DNA of 9,983 bases from positions 1 through 9,983 of the forward strand of contig JAJZUH010000069.1 in the NCBI GenBank assembly GCA_021847165.1, in the 5' to 3' direction. The notes under the pieces are model-generated. The model saw only the letters and a program-made list of their open reading frames with translations, had not been told where the DNA came from and did no database searches. The DNA comes from Pseudomonadota bacterium (GTDB taxonomy: Bacteria > Pseudomonadota > Gammaproteobacteria > Burkholderiales > Gallionellaceae). The position numbers and the translations under genes are program-made. Shown one piece after another: positions 8,108 to 9,983 of the stretch. How positions within the stretch are numbered: position 1 is the stretch's first letter; the number at the start of each line of letters is the position of its first letter.

Positions 8108-8191
8108 CCTCACCCCTCACGCTTCGACGTGCAAGTCCATACTCCCCCTCCGACCACCTCTTCTTATTGGACAGCATCGAGGTGTGGCTGG

Positions 8192-8220
8192 ACTATATAA
8201 GCCAATGCCGTGCTTGTCCA
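8192..8220 (-). promoter_or_regulatory. Sigma70-type promoter for the diguanylate cyclase gene
   Basis: On the minus strand TGGACA (8220-8215, 5 of 6 to consensus) is followed after exactly 17 bases by TATAGT (8197-8192, 5 of 6). This predicts transcription starting near 8185 and a leader of about 78 bases to the GTG at 8107. It lies in the divergent intergenic region shared with the + strand lipoprotein gene. Confidence 0.65.
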
Positions 8221-8238
8221 TGTCGAGCGGGGACCGGC

Positions 8239-8267
8239 ATGCTGCCGCCCTGGCGGCGAGTTAGAAT
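8239..8267 (+). promoter_or_regulatory. Candidate promoter for the lipoprotein gene
   Basis: TAGAAT (8262-8267) in the context TTAGAATACCGCG is a good -10 box, 5 of 6 to consensus, and predicts a start near 8274, a short leader before ATG 8302. The -35 position (around 8239-8244) is poor. The spacer contains the palindrome GCCGCC-CT-GGCGGC (8244-8257), which might be a protein site or only a GC-rich accident. Confidence 0.5.
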
Positions 8268-8301
8268 ACCGCGCACACAATGCAAGCAGGGAGCTGCGAA
8301 C

Positions 8302-9117
8302 ATGAAAAGACTGATCGCGATACTGGCGCTGGCCTCGTTGGCGGGTTGCGCGACACCGCAGCACCAGGAGTCCTACCGGCAGTCCGCCCCCGCCAGGTAT
8401 GCGGCCACCTCGAACGTGCTGCTGTTCGAATACCGCAACGTCAACATCCGCGACATATACGAATTGCTCTATGGCGATTTCCTGATCATCGGCCGTTCCG
8501 AATTCAACGGCGCATACGAGGATCCGCGCGCCTCCCTCGGATTCGCCAGGTCGATAGGCGCCGACGTGTTCGTGACCACGTCGCAGTTCAGGGGCAGGCA
8601 GACATCCTTTGTGCCGGCCATCGCCCCCACCAACAGCACCTCGTACATCAGCGGCATGAACGGCAATGCGCCTTTCTACGGCACCTCGTACAGTTACGGC
8701 ACCACCACGACCATGATCCCGGTCCAGTACAACCGCTATGAACAGAACGGCCTGTACCTCAAGAACGTGAACCATGTCGTGCCGCTGTGGGAGCGAAAGA
8801 GCGCGGATTACAGGGAGACCGCCGCGAATGCGCTCAGCGGCATCTGGTACAACGAGGATTTCGACCTGAAGGTCTATCAATCCGGCGCGCAGATGGTTGC
8901 CTTCTTCGATACCGCCCCCAGGAACAGCGGCAAGATCAGGGAATCCGGAACCATCGACGACCTCAAGATGATCTTCAACCCGCAGACGGGGGCCGGCGTC
9001 TACTTGATGGCGGACCGCACTCCGCAACCTGCGGAAATCAAGGTGAACAAGTTCGGCTTCCTGCAGGTGGACATCGCCTCGCAGGGCGAACTGGTCTCGT
9101 TTGCGCGCAGGAAATGA
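8302..9117 (+). CDS. Lipoprotein of unknown function
   Basis: The 271-residue product begins with a short lipoprotein signal and lipobox LAGC (Cys16); Ala at +2 favours outer-membrane sorting by the known rule. AGGGAG (8288-8293) lies eight bases before ATG 8302, and the signal peptide starts there, so the in-frame extension back to 8101 is rejected. Residues about 38-100 run NVLLFEYRNVNIRD, then DFLIIGRSEFNG, then ARSIGADVFVTTSQF. From memory this resembles a recurring domain of uncharacterised bacterial lipoproteins (pattern GxxxIGxSxFNG ... A+xxGAD.V). Next is a Thr/Ser/Tyr/Gly-rich stretch (about 110-148) with paired TSY and YGT motifs, then NRYEQNGLYLKN. A distinct C-terminal part (about 165-271) with GIWYNEDFDLKVY and MVAFF has alternating hydrophobic residues suggesting beta structure. 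I do not recognise a function. It is transcribed divergently from the diguanylate cyclase and converges with djlA, so it looks monocistronic. Confidence 0.88.
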   Translation: MKRLIAILALASLAGCATPQHQESYRQSAPARYAATSNVLLFEYRNVNIRDIYELLYGDFLIIGRSEFNGAYEDPRASLGFARSIGADVFVTTSQFRGRQTSFVPAIAPTNSTSYISGMNGNAPFYGTSYSYGTTTTMIPVQYNRYEQNGLYLKNVNHVVPLWERKSADYRETAANALSGIWYNEDFDLKVYQSGAQMVAFFDTAPRNSGKIRESGTIDDLKMIFNPQTGAGVYLMADRTPQPAEIKVNKFGFLQVDIASQGELVSFARRK

Positions 9118-9126
9118 CCGCCAGGC

Positions 9127-9900
9127 TCAAAGCTGCCGGCTCTTCTTGATCAGGTCGTAGGCGACCTGGATCTCCTTGGCCTGCTCGGTCGCCATGGCGA
9201 CCATGTCCTCCGGCATGCCCTGCCCGATCAGCTTGTCGGGGTGATACTGGCTCATCAGCTTGCGGTAGGCGCGCTTGATCTCGGCATCGCTGCTGTCCCT
9301 GTTCACGCCCAGCGCCTTGTAGGCATCGTTCAGCGCGGCAGCCGGGTCGGCCTGCTGACCCGAAAAATGGCTCTGGTTCAGCACCATGTCCATCATGCGA
9401 CGGAAGGTTGCCTGGTCGTAGCCGAGGCGCGCGGCGATGTCGATCAGCAACGCCTCTTCGGCCGGATGAAAATGGCCGTCCGCCAGCGCCATCACGATCA
9501 GGTAAACCAGCAACACGTCCTTCAGGTTGCGCGTGTGCCCGCAAACGGCCATGAACCGCGCATAGGTCGGCGCGATGTCGAAGGCCGGGTCGGCGCCCCG
9601 CTTGAACAGGGAGATCGCCTGCAGCCGATGCTCGGCGGACATGCCGAGCTTCTGCATGAACTGCTCGACGTGGTCGATCTCATCCTGCGACACATGCCCG
9701 TCCGCCTTGGCCAGCTTGCCCATCGAGATGAAGACGGTCTCCAGGAATACCGCCTGACGCAGCGCGTTCTGCAGCGGATTCATGCCGCCGGGGCCGTACA
9801 CCCTGACGCGATCAAAGAATGAGCCGATGAAGAATCCCAGCAGGCCGCCCCAGAACCCAAGCAGCCAATAACCCGCAACGACACCGATAAGTTTGAACAA
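9127..9900 (-). CDS. djlA: DnaJ-like membrane co-chaperone DjlA
   Basis: This is a DnaK co-chaperone anchored in the inner membrane. From TTG 9900 the product is 257 residues, near the 271 of E. coli DjlA. Residues 4-26 form one glycine-rich membrane helix (GFWGGLLGFFIG), like the dimerising helix of DjlA. About 47-176 is a TerB-like helical domain with two acidic repeats, KADGHVSQDE (65-74) and LADGHFHPAEE (139-149). About 190-257 is a C-terminal J domain with the essential H220-P221-D222 motif that stimulates DnaK ATPase; no Gly/Phe or zinc domain follows. I prefer TTG 9900 because GGAG sits five bases upstream and a perfect TATAAT overlaps the alternative ATG (9949-9951), which would put that ATG upstream of the transcript start. 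The ATG form adds 17 residues (274 in total). In E. coli overproduced DjlA activates the Rcs envelope-stress pathway; whether it does so here is unknown. Confidence 0.94.
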   Translation of the reverse strand: MFKLIGVVAGYWLLGFWGGLLGFFIGSFFDRVRVYGPGGMNPLQNALRQAVFLETVFISMGKLAKADGHVSQDEIDHVEQFMQKLGMSAEHRLQAISLFKRGADPAFDIAPTYARFMAVCGHTRNLKDVLLVYLIVMALADGHFHPAEEALLIDIAARLGYDQATFRRMMDMVLNQSHFSGQQADPAAALNDAYKALGVNRDSSDAEIKRAYRKLMSQYHPDKLIGQGMPEDMVAMATEQAKEIQVAYDLIKKSRQL

Positions 9901-9905
9901 GACGA

Positions 9906-9909
9906 CTCC
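9906..9909 (-). promoter_or_regulatory. Ribosome binding site that decides the djlA start
   Basis: On the minus strand GGAG (9909-9906) is followed by TCGTC and then TTG (9900-9898), ideal spacing for a start at TTG. The alternative ATG at 9951 has only a G-run (GGGGGGCGGG) in front of it, with no clear Shine-Dalgarno sequence. Confidence 0.6.
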
Positions 9910-9949
9910 AGAAATGAACGCGGCGGCGCGCCGCAAAGCAAGGGCGCGC

Positions 9950-9955
9950 ATTATA
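9950..9955 (-). promoter_or_regulatory. Perfect -10 box of the djlA promoter
   Basis: On the minus strand TATAAT (9955-9950) lies in GGGTATAATGCGCG. It predicts a transcript start around 9943, about 43 bases before TTG 9900. The -35 position is GC-rich and weak. The last two bases of the box are the first two of the ATG at 9951. Confidence 0.6.
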
Positions 9956-9983
9956 CCCGCCCCCCGGCCAGGCCCCGCCCGGC

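Noticed and set aside
8101..8301. In-frame N-terminal extension of the lipoprotein
   Set aside because: It would place 67 residues before a clear lipoprotein signal peptide and covers both predicted promoters; ATG 8302 has its own AGGGAG.
8164..9027. A 287-codon minus-strand ORF opposite the lipoprotein
   Set aside because: Its codons lie in register opposite the lipoprotein codons, so it is an antisense shadow; its product has no signal or domain, whereas the + strand frame has signal peptide, ribosome binding site and promoter.

Overview
The window reads as chromosomal DNA from a Gram-negative proteobacterium. A betaproteobacterium, perhaps of the Nitrosomonadales type, is my best guess. 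The reasons are GC-rich codon use, lipoprotein signals, a tripartite RND efflux operon, a DjlA co-chaperone, and -10 boxes in the TAGAATACCGCG and GGGTATAATGCG contexts. The taxonomic guess is inference from style, not a match. I see no insertion sequence, tRNA, rRNA, CRISPR array or phage gene.

Left edge (1-482): the 3' end of a secreted parvulin-type peptidyl-prolyl isomerase on the + strand. It is followed by a perfect 19-bp hairpin that can serve as a terminator in both directions, because the next gene converges on it.

Centre (483-6210, minus strand): a complete three-gene efflux operon, read from right to left as periplasmic adaptor lipoprotein, 1040-residue AcrB-like RND pump, and NodT-family outer-membrane channel lipoprotein. 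The adaptor-pump gap is 9 nt and the pump and channel genes overlap by 8 nt, so this is one transcript with coupled translation. No local regulator gene lies beside it. Its upstream region (6211-6367) is an AT-rich patch with a cluster of GGATAA-type direct and inverted repeats, the best candidate operator here.

Right-centre (6368-8301): a minus-strand membrane diguanylate cyclase (MASE1-PAS-GGDEF, catalytic and inhibitory sites intact) with a good sigma70-type promoter. It has no visible terminator before the efflux operon. Divergent from it (8302-9117, +) is a lipoprotein of unknown function with its own probable promoter.

Right edge (9127-9951, minus): djlA, a membrane-anchored DnaK co-chaperone (TM, TerB-like domain, C-terminal J domain). 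A perfect TATAAT overlaps the upstream ATG, and a good ribosome binding site precedes an internal TTG, so the start is probably at 9900. djlA converges on the lipoprotein gene with only 9 bp between stop codons.

Overall these are mostly well-known families. The parts that deserve a second look are the repeat cluster before the efflux operon, the unknown lipoprotein, and several start or promoter details. I do not see convincing evidence for a wholly new system.
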